Below are positions 1 through 8,393 of a stretch of 64,000 nucleotides of DNA, in pieces. The DNA is taken from NCBI RefSeq assembly GCF_902499335.1, contig NZ_CABVQK010000002.1:186001-250000 (forward strand), read 5' to 3'. Positions within the stretch are counted from its first letter, which is position 1. Each line of letters starts with the position of its first letter. Source of the DNA: Burkholderia lata (GTDB lineage: Bacteria; Pseudomonadota; Gammaproteobacteria; Burkholderiales; Burkholderiaceae). Under the pieces are notes generated by a model, which saw nothing but the letters and a program-made list of their open reading frames with translations, was not told the origin of the DNA and did no database searches. The position numbers were made by a program, and so were the translations under genes.

Positions 1-1410
1 CCAGGTGGCCGCCTGGTTTGCCGTGTTGACGAGCGTCGCGCGCTGTCCGGCATCCAGGTACGGATCGAGCAGGCCGCGCGTGAGGAACGCGTTCGCCGCG
101 CGCAACGCGGCCGGCACGAGCACCGCGTTCACGTCGTACGGGTACACGCCGCCGCCGAGCCCGTCGGTGCTGTCACGCCAGTTGCCGACGATCTCGCCGG
201 GCCGCAGGTGGATCAGGTTCGCGACCGACGGCTGCTGCGCGAACGGCTGCGCAGTCGTCGCGACGTGCAGCAGGTTGACGACCAGGCGGCTGCCGTTGGT
301 CTGCCCGTCGCTGCCGCGCTGCGCGAGATACGCGGCCGCGCGGGCCTGGCCGCGCGTATCGTCGATCAGCCACGCGGCCGCGATCGGCGCGAGCAGGTAG
401 TCGCTGTCGATCATCTTGTAGTCGTAGGTCGGCGTCGGATCGTTCGGCCGGCCGTTTTTCTGGTTGTCGACGAGGGCGAATTCGCCGATGCCTTCCTCGT
501 GCGCGACCTTGCCGTCGGTCGACAGCCGGCTCAGCACCGACGACAGGCCTGCCTCGACCGCGGCGGGTTCGAGCACGGGCATCAGCATGCGTACCGAGAT
601 CAGCGTGTCGCGGCCGAAGTAGGTGTCGTACTGCCACGAGCCGGCCAGCAGCTTGTCGTGGAAGCTCAGGAACTCGAGCACGTTCTGGCTCACCGGGTCG
701 GGGTTCACCGATGGCGCGAGCAGGTCGGCGCGCGTGATCGGCGACAACGGCGTCTCGCCCGACAGCGCATCGACATGCAGCCGCAGCGTGTGCGAGCCCG
801 CCGGTGCGCTCAGGACGAGCTTGCCGCCCGCTGCCGGCGCGATGCTGCCGCCGTCGCGCAGCGTGATGCGCAGTGAATAGCCGGGCGCGCCGTCGATCCG
901 GTCGCGTTGCCATTGCGCGGCGCTGCCCTGAACCGTCGGCGCGGTAAGGATCTGCTGCGGAATCGTTGCGCCGCCGTTGAAGTCACGCAGGAAGCGCACG
1001 TTGCTGAGCACGCCCTGGCGGATCGTCAGCGTGTTGGTGTCCACCGACACGTCGGCGCCGATGCCGTACAGCGGGCGGCCATGCGCATCGGGCGCCGACA
1101 GCGCGGACGGCGGCGTGTCGAGGCTCCAGTTCACCGGTTGCGCGGTGTCGTCGAACCAGAGCCCCGTGCCGCTGTTGCCGGCGGGGAAGACCACGAGCAG
1201 GCGCGGCTTCGTCGACGAACGCGCCAGCAGGTGCGCGGCGACCTTGTCCTGCCGGTAGAACGCGTTGATCTGGCCGCCGGTGTCCATCCGGAACGACAGC
1301 GCGGCGGCGTTCGACGGCGGGCTGCCCGATTTGACGTCGTCGTCGTTGCAGGCCGCGAGCAGGCCGGCGCAGATGAATCCGAGACACAGCGACTTCGCAA
1401 GGCGATGCAT
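1..1410 (-). CDS. Lipoprotein with a glycogen-debranching/six-hairpin glycosidase-like fold (3' end beyond window)
   Basis: The frame is open from an ATG at 1408-1410 to the window edge, giving 470 codons with no stop, so the C-terminus is missing. A strong AGGAGG ribosome binding site lies just upstream. The N-terminus is a lipoprotein signal: a hydrophobic stretch ending in the lipobox LAAC with Cys21, followed by an Asp-rich linker. The middle is a beta-rich region, and from about residue 240 there is a motif reading WQYDTYFGRDTLIS, which resembles the FGRD(T/S) signature of glycogen debranching and amylo-alpha-1,6-glucosidase-type alpha/alpha barrels. It is therefore probably a surface-anchored carbohydrate-active protein. 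The substrate cannot be told from sequence. It stands alone beside an AT-rich gap. Confidence 0.7.
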   Translation of the reverse strand, partial: MHRLAKSLCLGFICAGLLAACNDDDVKSGSPPSNAAALSFRMDTGGQINAFYRQDKVAAHLLARSSTKPRLLVVFPAGNSGTGLWFDDTAQPVNWSLDTPPSALSAPDAHGRPLYGIGADVSVDTNTLTIRQGVLSNVRFLRDFNGGATIPQQILTAPTVQGSAAQWQRDRIDGAPGYSLRITLRDGGSIAPAAGGKLVLSAPAGSHTLRLHVDALSGETPLSPITRADLLAPSVNPDPVSQNVLEFLSFHDKLLAGSWQYDTYFGRDTLISVRMLMPVLEPAAVEAGLSSVLSRLSTDGKVAHEEGIGEFALVDNQKNGRPNDPTPTYDYKMIDSDYLLAPIAAAWLIDDTRGQARAAAYLAQRGSDGQTNGSRLVVNLLHVATTAQPFAQQPSVANLIHLRPGEIVGNWRDSTDGLGGGVYPYDVNAVLVPAALRAANAFLTRGLLDPYLDAGQRATLVNTANQAATW

Positions 1411-2229
1411 GTTGATGTCCCTCCTGATGACTGGTGATTTTTATGAGAATTATCGAATGAGCGGGTGCTCGGTCTCCTTCATCCGGTATTGCGGAATTCC
1501 TGGAAACTATTGAATTAATCCGGGCGTGCTTCAGGGGCGAATTGAATGGGAGATAACCGGTTGGCGGTTAATTCCGGAATTGAAAACAAAAGGAGGTACT
1601 GCACCGGATTGGGGTGAAAGACTTCTCTGCTGGGGTCCCGGTGCAGTGCCGGCGTTGGTGTGTGTGTGGCGTGAAAGGTGAAACGTAAGCTGTCGTAGGG
1701 GATTCTAAAGTTCGGATAAAGTCGAAGTCAATAATGATTTTATGGTTTTCGAATAATGTTCTGTTTTGAAGTTGCAATTATTGCTTGTTGGGTCGGTAAA
1801 ATATGCGAATTCATGAGGGGGTGGGGTGCCGATTATCGATCTTGGTGAAAATCGATTGATAATCGATGTCCGTATTGGCGATTGATTCCGAACCGGGATT
1901 GAATCGTGACGTTTCGCCTGCTGCCGTGTCTCGGGCGGTGCAAGCGGTAGGTGCGGAATGCGGTGGATTCGGCAATACGGAACGGTGAGCAACCGGCGTT
2001 CCTGTGACGGGCCGGCGGGTGATCCCCTGAACCGGACTCCATGCGATCGCGTCAACGGTGTCGGCAAGTTTGGTAGGCTGGGGGCCCGCTACCGTTTACC
2101 GAATTGACGCGGTCGGTCATTGATGCGATTCGATATCCGTCTTTTGCGGGACTGACGATTTTGCGATAGAGCGACTCTTCATCGATGGTCGATGATGGTT
2201 GACGTCGCCTTCACTCCGGAGAATGCGCC
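1411..2229. other. AT-rich gap without a convincing gene
   Basis: This stretch of about 820 bases lies between divergent genes, and its central part (about 1430-1870) is far richer in A and T than its surroundings. The reading frames inside it look like no known protein and have Burkholderia-atypical codon use. It should hold the promoters of both flanking genes. An imperfect inverted repeat at 1830-1841/1854-1865 is the only clear structure seen. Confidence 0.6.
1830..1865. repeat. Imperfect inverted repeat (possible operator)
   Basis: CGATTATCGATC at 1830-1841 is matched by GATTGATAATCG at 1854-1865, 11 of 12 positions as inverted copies with a 12-base spacer. No T-tract follows, so a terminator is unlikely. 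A protein binding site is possible but no regulator gene is adjacent. Confidence 0.3.
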
Positions 2230-2760
2230 GTGCTGCACGTGCCCGACGATTCAGTGGTCGTATTGGTTGATTTTCAGACGCGGCTGATGCCGGTGATCCA
2301 CGAAGGGGCATCCGTCGTCGCGCAGGCTGTCCGACTTGCCCGTATTGCGCAGATAGTCGGGGTGCCGGTGATGGGTACCGAGCAGAGCCCCCTCCAGCTG
2401 GGCCGGAACGTACCGGAGATCAAGGATCTGTGCTCGAACACCGTCGTCAAGGATCATTTCGACGCGTGCGCGGAGGGCCTGGTCGATGCGTTGCCGGCCG
2501 GGCGCAATAGCGTGATCGTCGCCGGTTGCGAGGCGCACGTGTGCGTGCTGCAAACGGCGTTCGGGCTGTTGCGTAGCGGCCGCAAAGTCACGGTGGTCAG
2601 CGATGCCGTGGGGTCGCGCAAGACGATCGACCGGGATACGGGGATCGCTCGGCTCGGGGCGGCGGGGGCACAAATCGCGACGGTCGAGATGATCGGGTTC
2701 GAATGGCTGGGTTCCAGCCGGCATCCGCGTTTTCGCGATGTGCTGCGCCTGATCAAGTGA
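2230..2760 (+). CDS. Isochorismatase-family cysteine hydrolase
   Basis: A 176-residue protein starting at GTG (2230). It has the isochorismatase-fold catalytic set: Asp14 in LVDFQ, Lys74 in VVKDHF, and Cys105 in AHVCVLQTA, all at the expected spacing. The length fits the small YcaC-like branch rather than true isochorismatases fused to carrier domains. Such enzymes hydrolyse amides or related bonds; the substrate is unknown here. The gene has no operon partner and faces a hairpin region before rdgC. Nothing indicates siderophore synthesis nearby, so I would not call it an isochorismatase sensu stricto. Confidence 0.85.
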   Translation: MLHVPDDSVVVLVDFQTRLMPVIHEGASVVAQAVRLARIAQIVGVPVMGTEQSPLQLGRNVPEIKDLCSNTVVKDHFDACAEGLVDALPAGRNSVIVAGCEAHVCVLQTAFGLLRSGRKVTVVSDAVGSRKTIDRDTGIARLGAAGAQIATVEMIGFEWLGSSRHPRFRDVLRLIK

Positions 2761-2990
2761 GTCGCGGCGCTTGTGCGCTGACGGAAACCGCGTTCATGGA
2801 GCCGGATGTGTAAATCTCGGGATACCGGCTATTGGAGGCGGCAGGTTGGGCCGGCTTGCTGCCGGCGGCCGCGGGCGGGATTCTCGCGTCGGCGGGCAAC
2901 ACGGAGAAGAATCGGGCACCGTGCGCGACCGCCCGTTCGCGCCCCTCCGACAGGGTGACGACAGTCCTCGTTGAACTGTCGCGCCGGCTC

Positions 2991-3021
2991 GAAACCTCGC
3001 CGTCGCGCGGGGCGAGGTTTC
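2991..3021 (-). terminator. Perfect hairpin just after rdgC
   Basis: GAAACCTCGCC at 2991-3001 pairs exactly with GGCGAGGTTTC at 3011-3021 around a 9-base loop, 18 bases past the rdgC stop. It lacks a run of T, so it may be a weak terminator or a 3' stabilising stem. Confidence 0.45.
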
Positions 3022-3038
3022 GCGGCCGCCGACGAAGT

Positions 3039-3959
3039 TCAGGCTGCTGCCTGAAGAGCTGAGCCGTGCTGATCGCCACCCAGGATATCGATGAGACTGG
3101 CCAACATCCGCGCCAATTCACCGGTCATCAGCGTGACATCCGAGTCGAAGCGTTCAGCGTCGTTCTGCGCGGTCGGATCCGCTGCTTCCTTGATCACGTC
3201 GAGCGGCGTAACGCGCTTGATCGTCAGCGACGGCGTCAGCACGAAGGAGATCCGGTTGTCCCAGGTCATCGCAAGGCGCATGCATTGTTTGCCGGCCTCG
3301 ATGTGCCGACGCATGTCGTTCGCTTCCAGCGCGTGGCCGACGTATCGCACCGTGGCGCCGCCTTCGCCGCTCGAGCGCAACTCGGCATCCTGGTCCACGG
3401 TGAATCCGCCCGGCGCCTCGCCGGACAGCAGCCAATCCGTCATCGCGGCGACTGGCGAAAGCGCCACTTGAACACCGGCGAGCGGCAACTGATCGATCGA
3501 TTTGACGAGCAGGCCGCGAATGTCGTCGGCAAGCGCCTGTGAGGCCGCATCGATGACGAGCCAGCCGTTCACCGTATCGATCCACACGCGGGTATCGCGG
3601 CGAATGGTGAACGCGCGCGGGAGCAGTTCGTCGGTAACCTGCTCCTTGAGTTCGCGCATTTGTTTTCGCCCGACCTTGAAGCCCTGCTGCTCCTCGACTT
3701 CAAGCGCGCGGGCCTTGGTCACCTGATTGACGACCGACGCCGGGAGCAGCTTCTTTTCGGCACGAAACGTCAGCAACATCTGCCGGTTGATCGAATACAC
3801 GAGTGCGCCGTCGTCACGCGGCGACGCCCATCCGTGGCTCTGCATCTCGACGCTGTTGCCCGGCTGAAACGCGTGGGGCGCCAGCCATTTTTCCATCTGA
3901 TCGGGGGTAACGGCCCAAGGTGCCGGAAGACGATGAAGCTGAAGGTTCTTGAACCACAT
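3039..3959 (-). CDS. rdgC: Recombination-associated protein RdgC
   Basis: RdgC forms a ring-shaped dimer on double-stranded DNA, sits on the nucleoid and limits RecA-driven recombination. The protein begins [11 protein letters not shown] and carries the family features [15 protein letters not shown] and [14 protein letters not shown]. At 306 residues it matches the usual length of about 300. An in-frame ATG eight codons further upstream exists, but the family start at MWFKN is preferred. It is a single gene; its promoter must lie in 3960-4442. The + strand neighbour upstream is a low-GC block that probably arrived by transfer. Confidence 0.95.
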   Translation of the reverse strand: MWFKNLQLHRLPAPWAVTPDQMEKWLAPHAFQPGNSVEMQSHGWASPRDDGALVYSINRQMLLTFRAEKKLLPASVVNQVTKARALEVEEQQGFKVGRKQMRELKEQVTDELLPRAFTIRRDTRVWIDTVNGWLVIDAASQALADDIRGLLVKSIDQLPLAGVQVALSPVAAMTDWLLSGEAPGGFTVDQDAELRSSGEGGATVRYVGHALEANDMRRHIEAGKQCMRLAMTWDNRISFVLTPSLTIKRVTPLDVIKEAADPTAQNDAERFDSDVTLMTGELARMLASLIDILGGDQHGSALQAAA

Positions 3960-4237
3960 AGGAGTACGGGCAAAGCGCACCATTCTATATGACGGTGATG
4001 CTTCCCGTGCGGATTCGGTCGCTCGATTTGACGGCTCAGATCGTTGACGGTTGTAGCGCTGGGTGGGTAACGCTTACCGAATTCGCGACGGAAGGGGAGC
4101 CACGCTCTTCGACCCGACGTATCAATCGGCGACGCGCGAACTAATCCGCCGCCGCAACGACGCAATCAAGACCGGGCGATCTCGAACGAAACAGGGCGAC
4201 CGAGGAGCGCGCAGCACCACGCTTTCCGGTTGCCCTT

Positions 4238-4274
4238 GCAGTGTTTACGTCGATGGATCGGCAGTAAACACTGC
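4238..4274. repeat. Perfect 11-bp inverted repeat, 15-bp spacer
   Basis: GCAGTGTTTAC at 4238-4248 is the exact inverted copy of GTAAACACTGC at 4264-4274. It is immediately followed by a second, imperfect palindrome. No T-run follows. The arrangement looks like operator DNA for a dimeric repressor, but no repressor gene adjoins it. Confidence 0.5.
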
Positions 4275-4294
4275 TACCTACTTGTATGGGTAGC
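4275..4294. repeat. Imperfect palindrome CTACC-N10-GGTAG
   Basis: The outer arms CTACC and GGTAG pair, and the inner bases pair partly, over a stretch of about 20 bases that touches the preceding inverted repeat. TetR-type operators often look like this. Function is a guess. Confidence 0.3.
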
Positions 4295-4442
4295 TGAACG
4301 AGTGGAGTTGGTCATCTTCAGTGACGACGGACCGGTGCGGTCGGAAAGTTCACTTGCGGGACCAACCCAATAGATGCCGAGAGTGATCACCTTACTAAAG
4401 TCGCAGGAAAACCGCATTGTCGCTCCGGAGGATAGCGTTCAA

Positions 4443-5072
4443 TTAAAGCCCGAGAATGGCCTTGTCAACGATCGCTCGCCATTCGCTGGCAGTCACAGGC
4501 TGGACGGGAGATCGCCCCACGGACGCGCTTGAGATCACCACGTCAGGCTCCAAATCGAGCAACAATCTAAGACTGCTCTTCAAGTCAGATTTGCGTCCGC
4601 CAGCGAAAAACTGCACCCGCGTTCCCCAGGACTCGCCGTCGGGATAGATTGAATCGCCAGTGAAGAGATAGGTCTTGCCGTAGGGGGAGCGGTAGACGAA
4701 GCACGTGCTTCCCGAGGTGTGCCCCGGGGTTGGAACGACTTCGATATTGCCGAGATGCGTCTCATGCGTATCGAAGGTCACATCGACCTGGCAATAGGAA
4801 TCGATGGCTTTGACCTCCGAAGCATGGCAGCACAGCGCGGAGCCGAACGTCTGCTTGATCGTCGCCAAAGCCGGTCCTGCCTCGTCCCGGTGGCTCAGGT
4901 ATTGACGAACAACTCCACCCAGATCGCGAATCGGCTGCAGGTCCTCTTGCACACCCGTACCGTAAAACAGGATGTTGCCGTTCGGACGCGTGAGGAGGTA
5001 CGCATGTGAAGTGACGCCTTGGAAAGGGTGTTCAGGTCGCGTCTGCCACAGATCTGGGAAGAGCTGTTTCAT
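4443..5072 (-). CDS. MBL-fold metallo-hydrolase with atypical metal motif
   Basis: A 209-residue metallo-beta-lactamase-fold protein. It has the fold's PTPGHTSGSTC and LFTGDS motifs, which give metal ligands and the fold core. In place of the usual HxHxDH it has SHRDEAGP, so two or more first-site ligands are altered. This variant occurs in a recognised side branch of MBL-fold proteins, so it may bind one metal or have another role. It starts 3 bases after the stop of the reductase gene upstream and is almost surely its operon partner. Substrate unknown. Confidence 0.8.
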   Translation of the reverse strand: MKQLFPDLWQTRPEHPFQGVTSHAYLLTRPNGNILFYGTGVQEDLQPIRDLGGVVRQYLSHRDEAGPALATIKQTFGSALCCHASEVKAIDSYCQVDVTFDTHETHLGNIEVVPTPGHTSGSTCFVYRSPYGKTYLFTGDSIYPDGESWGTRVQFFAGGRKSDLKSSLRLLLDLEPDVVISSASVGRSPVQPVTASEWRAIVDKAILGL

Positions 5073-5075
5073 GGA

Positions 5076-6092
5076 TTACGACTCGGAAGTCAGGATCGTC
5101 GCGCCGCGCCGAGGGGTTGCCTGTGCGGCAGACAGCGCTTCGATCGCATCACTGAGTGCGAATTCGCGGTAGTCGGCAAAGTTTTGCGGTGCCTGCCGCG
5201 TCATCTCGAACAGGTCTGCAATGTCGGACGCACGTTGCTCCGGCCGAGCGTTTGCAAACCATCCCGGAGCGTTCATGCCCGTCAGTGTCAACTGGCGCAC
5301 GGCCATCGTGATGGTCGAAATCATCGAGGGTCGCGCATCGAGTCCGCCGTACGTCAGCAGGGTGCCACCGTCAGCCAACAGGTCGAGCAACTGGGTGGCC
5401 ATTTCGCCACCGATCGGGTCAATCACTACGGACGGTGCCTGCCCGCATGCAGCGACTACATCATCGCGCCATCGGTCGCGCTCCGTGCTGACGACGGGAA
5501 CGCCGTGCAAGCTTTGCGCGACGATAGCAGCTCCAGCGTCGCTGCGTACGACTGCGACCGTTTTGACGCCGCGCATTTGCGCAAGCGCAATCACGTTGCG
5601 GCCAACGCTGGACCCCGCAGCCGTGACAAGCAATGGTGATGCAGCGATACCAGCATGGCTATCGGCGGCCAATGCCGCGCGCATGAGTGCAGCTGCGGTG
5701 ATACCGTTGATGATGATTTGACTGGCGGTTGTATCACTGATGTCGTCCGGAATTGGAGTGACTGCAGTGGCTGGCGCTACGACGTGCTCTGCCCACGTGC
5801 CATGTATCGGGAAGAGAATAACGCGCTTGCCCGGAACGATCCCTGTCGACGGATCGACGCCCGCGCCGACCTGTTCGACGACGCCTACACCATCACCGCC
5901 GGGTATAGCTCCCATAGGAGGGATCGGCGCCGGCACGATTCCCCGAACAAGCAAGCTGTCGATGGGGTGCACCATACGCTTGGTGACGCGCACTGTCACC
6001 TCATTGGGCCCAAGTTGATCCGGAGTATCAACTTCTTCGTAAGCGAGCACGTCGGCCGGATCTCCGTGACGTCGATAGACAACAGCTTTCAT
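5076..6092 (-). CDS. Zinc-independent medium-chain dehydrogenase/reductase (quinone oxidoreductase-like)
   Basis: A 338-residue MDR-superfamily protein. The GroES-like half contains PGGDGVGVVEQVG, and the NAD(P)-binding half contains VTAAGSSVGRNVIALAQ, the glycine-rich turn of quinone-oxidoreductase and enoyl reductase types. The zinc-ligand cysteines of true alcohol dehydrogenases are absent. A good AAGGA site precedes the ATG. It is followed at once by the MBL-fold gene and preceded at 133 bases by the aldo/keto reductase, so the three may form one redox or detoxification unit controlled by the divergent LysR protein. That last point is inferred from position only. Confidence 0.85.
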   Translation of the reverse strand: MKAVVYRRHGDPADVLAYEEVDTPDQLGPNEVTVRVTKRMVHPIDSLLVRGIVPAPIPPMGAIPGGDGVGVVEQVGAGVDPSTGIVPGKRVILFPIHGTWAEHVVAPATAVTPIPDDISDTTASQIIINGITAAALMRAALAADSHAGIAASPLLVTAAGSSVGRNVIALAQMRGVKTVAVVRSDAGAAIVAQSLHGVPVVSTERDRWRDDVVAACGQAPSVVIDPIGGEMATQLLDLLADGGTLLTYGGLDARPSMISTITMAVRQLTLTGMNAPGWFANARPEQRASDIADLFEMTRQAPQNFADYREFALSDAIEALSAAQATPRRGATILTSES

Positions 6093-6225
6093 AAAAAATC
6101 CTTTGTATCAGTAGAGCACGCACGGATGGCGCCGCATTGTTCGGCGGTATCGCACGGCTTGCGGCCCTCAGCTATGTGTGCGAGGAGAGAGGAGCGGCCG
6201 TTGGGTTAGTGTCTCCCCGTATTAA

Positions 6226-7098
6226 TTAGTTATCCTGTTTTAATGAATTGAGTTTTTGCAACACCGCCTCGGACAGTTCGAGTCGTGCTGCTTGCACGTT
6301 TTCACGCAGGTGGGACACTGACGACGTTCCTGGAATGAGCAGGATGTTGGGGGAGCGATGTAGCAGCCACGCGAGGGCGAGTTGCATTGGCGTTGCGCCG
6401 ATCGACGCAGCCAACGTCGAAAGTGCCGATGACTGGATCGGTGAAAAACCGCCGAGCGGAAAAAACGGTACGTAAGCGATGCCCTTGCTCGCAAGTTCGT
6501 CGATGAGTGCATCGTCATTGCGATGAACCAGGTTGTAGTGGTTCTGTACGCAAACAATTCGCGTGATGCGCTCCGCTTCCGTGACCTGCAACGATGTCGC
6601 GTTGCTCAATCCGATGTGTTGAATGAGCCCTTGGCGTTGAAGTTCTGCGAGTGTGGTGACCTGTCTTTCGATCGACTCTTCACCGGGGCCGTCGACGGTG
6701 CCAATGATGCGAAGATTGACGACGTCGAGCATGTCAACCCCGAGGTTGCGCAGGTTATCGTGTACGCCGCGCCGAATATCTTCAGATCCCTGAGCGGGAA
6801 GCCACGCTCCGTCGCTGCCGCGCACGGCGCCGATCTTGGTCACGATTGTCAGATTGTCCGGATACGGATTGAGTGCTTCGCGGATCAACTGGTTCGCGAT
6901 GTGCGGCCCATAGAAGTCGCTCGTGTCAATGTGATCGATCCCGAGCGCGACAACCTCCCGCAGCACGGCAAGAGCGGCGTCGCGGTCCTTCGGGGGCCCA
7001 AATGCGTTCGGTCCGGCCAGTTGCATGGCGCCGTAGCCCATGCGATGCACGGAGCGGCCTCCGAGCATAAAGGTGTCTCCAAGGCTGAAATCTGGCAT
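6226..7098 (-). CDS. Aldo/keto reductase
   Basis: A 290-residue NADPH-dependent aldo/keto reductase of the (beta/alpha)8 barrel family. The catalytic tetrad region is visible: Asp and Tyr in HIDTSDFYGP and Lys in IVTKIG. The Ser/Asn cofactor region LIPGTSSVSHLREN is near the C-terminus. The start at MPDFSLGD (7098) is chosen because GGAGAG lies just before it; an ATG ten codons upstream (7128) lacks such a site. It reads away from the LysR gene across a 100-base gap, the classic layout of a regulator and its target. Confidence 0.88.
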   Translation of the reverse strand: MPDFSLGDTFMLGGRSVHRMGYGAMQLAGPNAFGPPKDRDAALAVLREVVALGIDHIDTSDFYGPHIANQLIREALNPYPDNLTIVTKIGAVRGSDGAWLPAQGSEDIRRGVHDNLRNLGVDMLDVVNLRIIGTVDGPGEESIERQVTTLAELQRQGLIQHIGLSNATSLQVTEAERITRIVCVQNHYNLVHRNDDALIDELASKGIAYVPFFPLGGFSPIQSSALSTLAASIGATPMQLALAWLLHRSPNILLIPGTSSVSHLRENVQAARLELSEAVLQKLNSLKQDN

Positions 7099-7198
7099 TG
7101 CGCTCTCCGAGGCAGTTTCTGACAGCAACCAGTATGGAGACGGTTGCGTTGTTCGATAATCCCCTCTAGATTGAACGGGTCGTTAAAAATATTGCACA

Positions 7199-8125
7199 AT
7201 GACCATGGAATTCAACGATCTGGCTGCATTTGTCTCCGTCGCCAATGCCGGCGGCTTTCGTGATGCGGCCCGAGTGTCCGGCGTATCGGCTTCGAGTCTC
7301 AGCATCGCGGTGAGGCGGCTGGAGTCGAAGCTTGGTATGCGCCTGCTGAATCGCACGACGCGCAGCGTCGCGCCAACTGAGGCAGGGTTGCGTCTACTCG
7401 CGCAATTGACGCCGCTGTTTGGTGAAATGGAAGCGGCGCTCGATGTCCTGAATGGCTTCCGTGACAAACCTTGGGGAACCCTGCGGCTAAACGTGCCGCC
7501 GAGTGCTGCGTCTATCGTTTTGCCGTCTGTTCTTGCGGCATTCATGAAACGCTATCCCGACATCCGTGTGGAGGTGGTCGTCGAGGATGGCTTCGTCGAC
7601 CTGCTGTCGATCGGCTGTGACGCTGGCATTCGATACGACGAACGGTTGGAGCAGGACATGATCGCAATAGCAATCGGCCCGCGTGTACAACGTTTTGCTA
7701 CTGCCGCCGCACCTGGCTACTTGGATGTTCATGGCCGGCCGTCCCATCCGAGTGAATTGCTATCCCACGCGTGTCTGCGTGGCCAGTTCGCAAGTGGGGC
7801 AAAGCCAACATGGAATTTCGAGCGCGACGGAGAGGTATTGCGGCTTGACCCGCCGGGATCACTTGTGGTGCGGCCTGGTAGCGCTGCAATGGATCTGATA
7901 GTTCGAATGGCGCTCCAAGGACTCGGTGTCGTTCACTTGTTCGAAGAGGCCTTGCGGCCACACTTCGACAACGGCTTGCTCGAACCGCTACTTGAACCAT
8001 GGTGGCAAAGCTTCCCAGGGCCGTTTCTGTACTATCCCGGGCGTAGACATGTACCCGCACCGTTGCGAGCGTTCGTTGACTTTTTGAAGAACGATGAGGC
8101 GCCATCGGATGGCAGTTCTGTTTGA
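7199..8125 (+). CDS. LysR-family transcriptional regulator
   Basis: A 308-residue LysR-type regulator. The winged helix-turn-helix at about residues 3-62 includes FRDAARVSGVSASSLSIAVR and LLNRTTRSVAPTEAG. The substrate-binding domain follows from about residue 90. An alternative ATG lies two codons in. The gene is divergent from the aldo/keto reductase, so it probably controls the three-gene cluster at 4443-7098 and itself. GC and codon use are lower than in the flanking core genes, as for the whole block. Confidence 0.92.
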   Translation: MTMEFNDLAAFVSVANAGGFRDAARVSGVSASSLSIAVRRLESKLGMRLLNRTTRSVAPTEAGLRLLAQLTPLFGEMEAALDVLNGFRDKPWGTLRLNVPPSAASIVLPSVLAAFMKRYPDIRVEVVVEDGFVDLLSIGCDAGIRYDERLEQDMIAIAIGPRVQRFATAAAPGYLDVHGRPSHPSELLSHACLRGQFASGAKPTWNFERDGEVLRLDPPGSLVVRPGSAAMDLIVRMALQGLGVVHLFEEALRPHFDNGLLEPLLEPWWQSFPGPFLYYPGRRHVPAPLRAFVDFLKNDEAPSDGSSV

Positions 8126-8393
8126 TGCACGGCCCGATTCAAAAAGATCAAGTCGATCACAATGACATTCGGCGCGTGTTGGTCGGGTTTCACATTGAGA
8201 CGGTGCCGCCGCAGTGGACCACCCGTGGGGGCGGTTGAGTGACTGAACGAAGCAAATTAATCATCTGTGGTGGAACGAAGCGGCGCAGCCAATCAGGCAG
8301 TTCGAATCAATGATGCCAAATTGGCTTACGGTGCGGGCATCTCGCGATGGAGTTGGGTGGGGGGGCAGTGCCAATTGAAGCGAGCGCCATCGA
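8126..8393. other. Degenerate DNA downstream of the integrase fragment
   Basis: No intact gene. On the minus strand short coding-like stretches continue past the truncated integrase in several frames but are interrupted by stops. This suggests decayed mobile-element DNA, of a kind I could not identify. Confidence 0.4.

Larger units (their letters stand above)
3960..4442. other. Spacer upstream of rdgC with two palindromes
   Basis: About 480 bases between the rdgC start and the 3' end of the MBL-fold gene, with no convincing gene. It should contain the rdgC promoter. Composition changes here from high GC to the lower-GC block, so the left edge of the acquired segment probably lies within it. 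Two inverted repeats at 4238-4294 are listed separately. Confidence 0.55.

Noticed and set aside
2068-2082. AAGTTTGGTAGGCT also found within the integrase relic at about 8764
   Set aside because: A 14-base match over this distance could mark an attachment site, but the second copy is inside the arm-binding coding region, where att sites are not expected. Most likely chance.
1568-2311. Several minus-strand reading frames in the AT-rich gap
   Set aside because: They overlap each other, have low-complexity unfamiliar sequences and no ribosome sites; no support as genes.
2100-4085. TTACCGAATT shared near 2100 and 4077 as a possible island boundary repeat
   Set aside because: Only ten bases match exactly and the segment between contains core rdgC; too weak for an attachment repeat.
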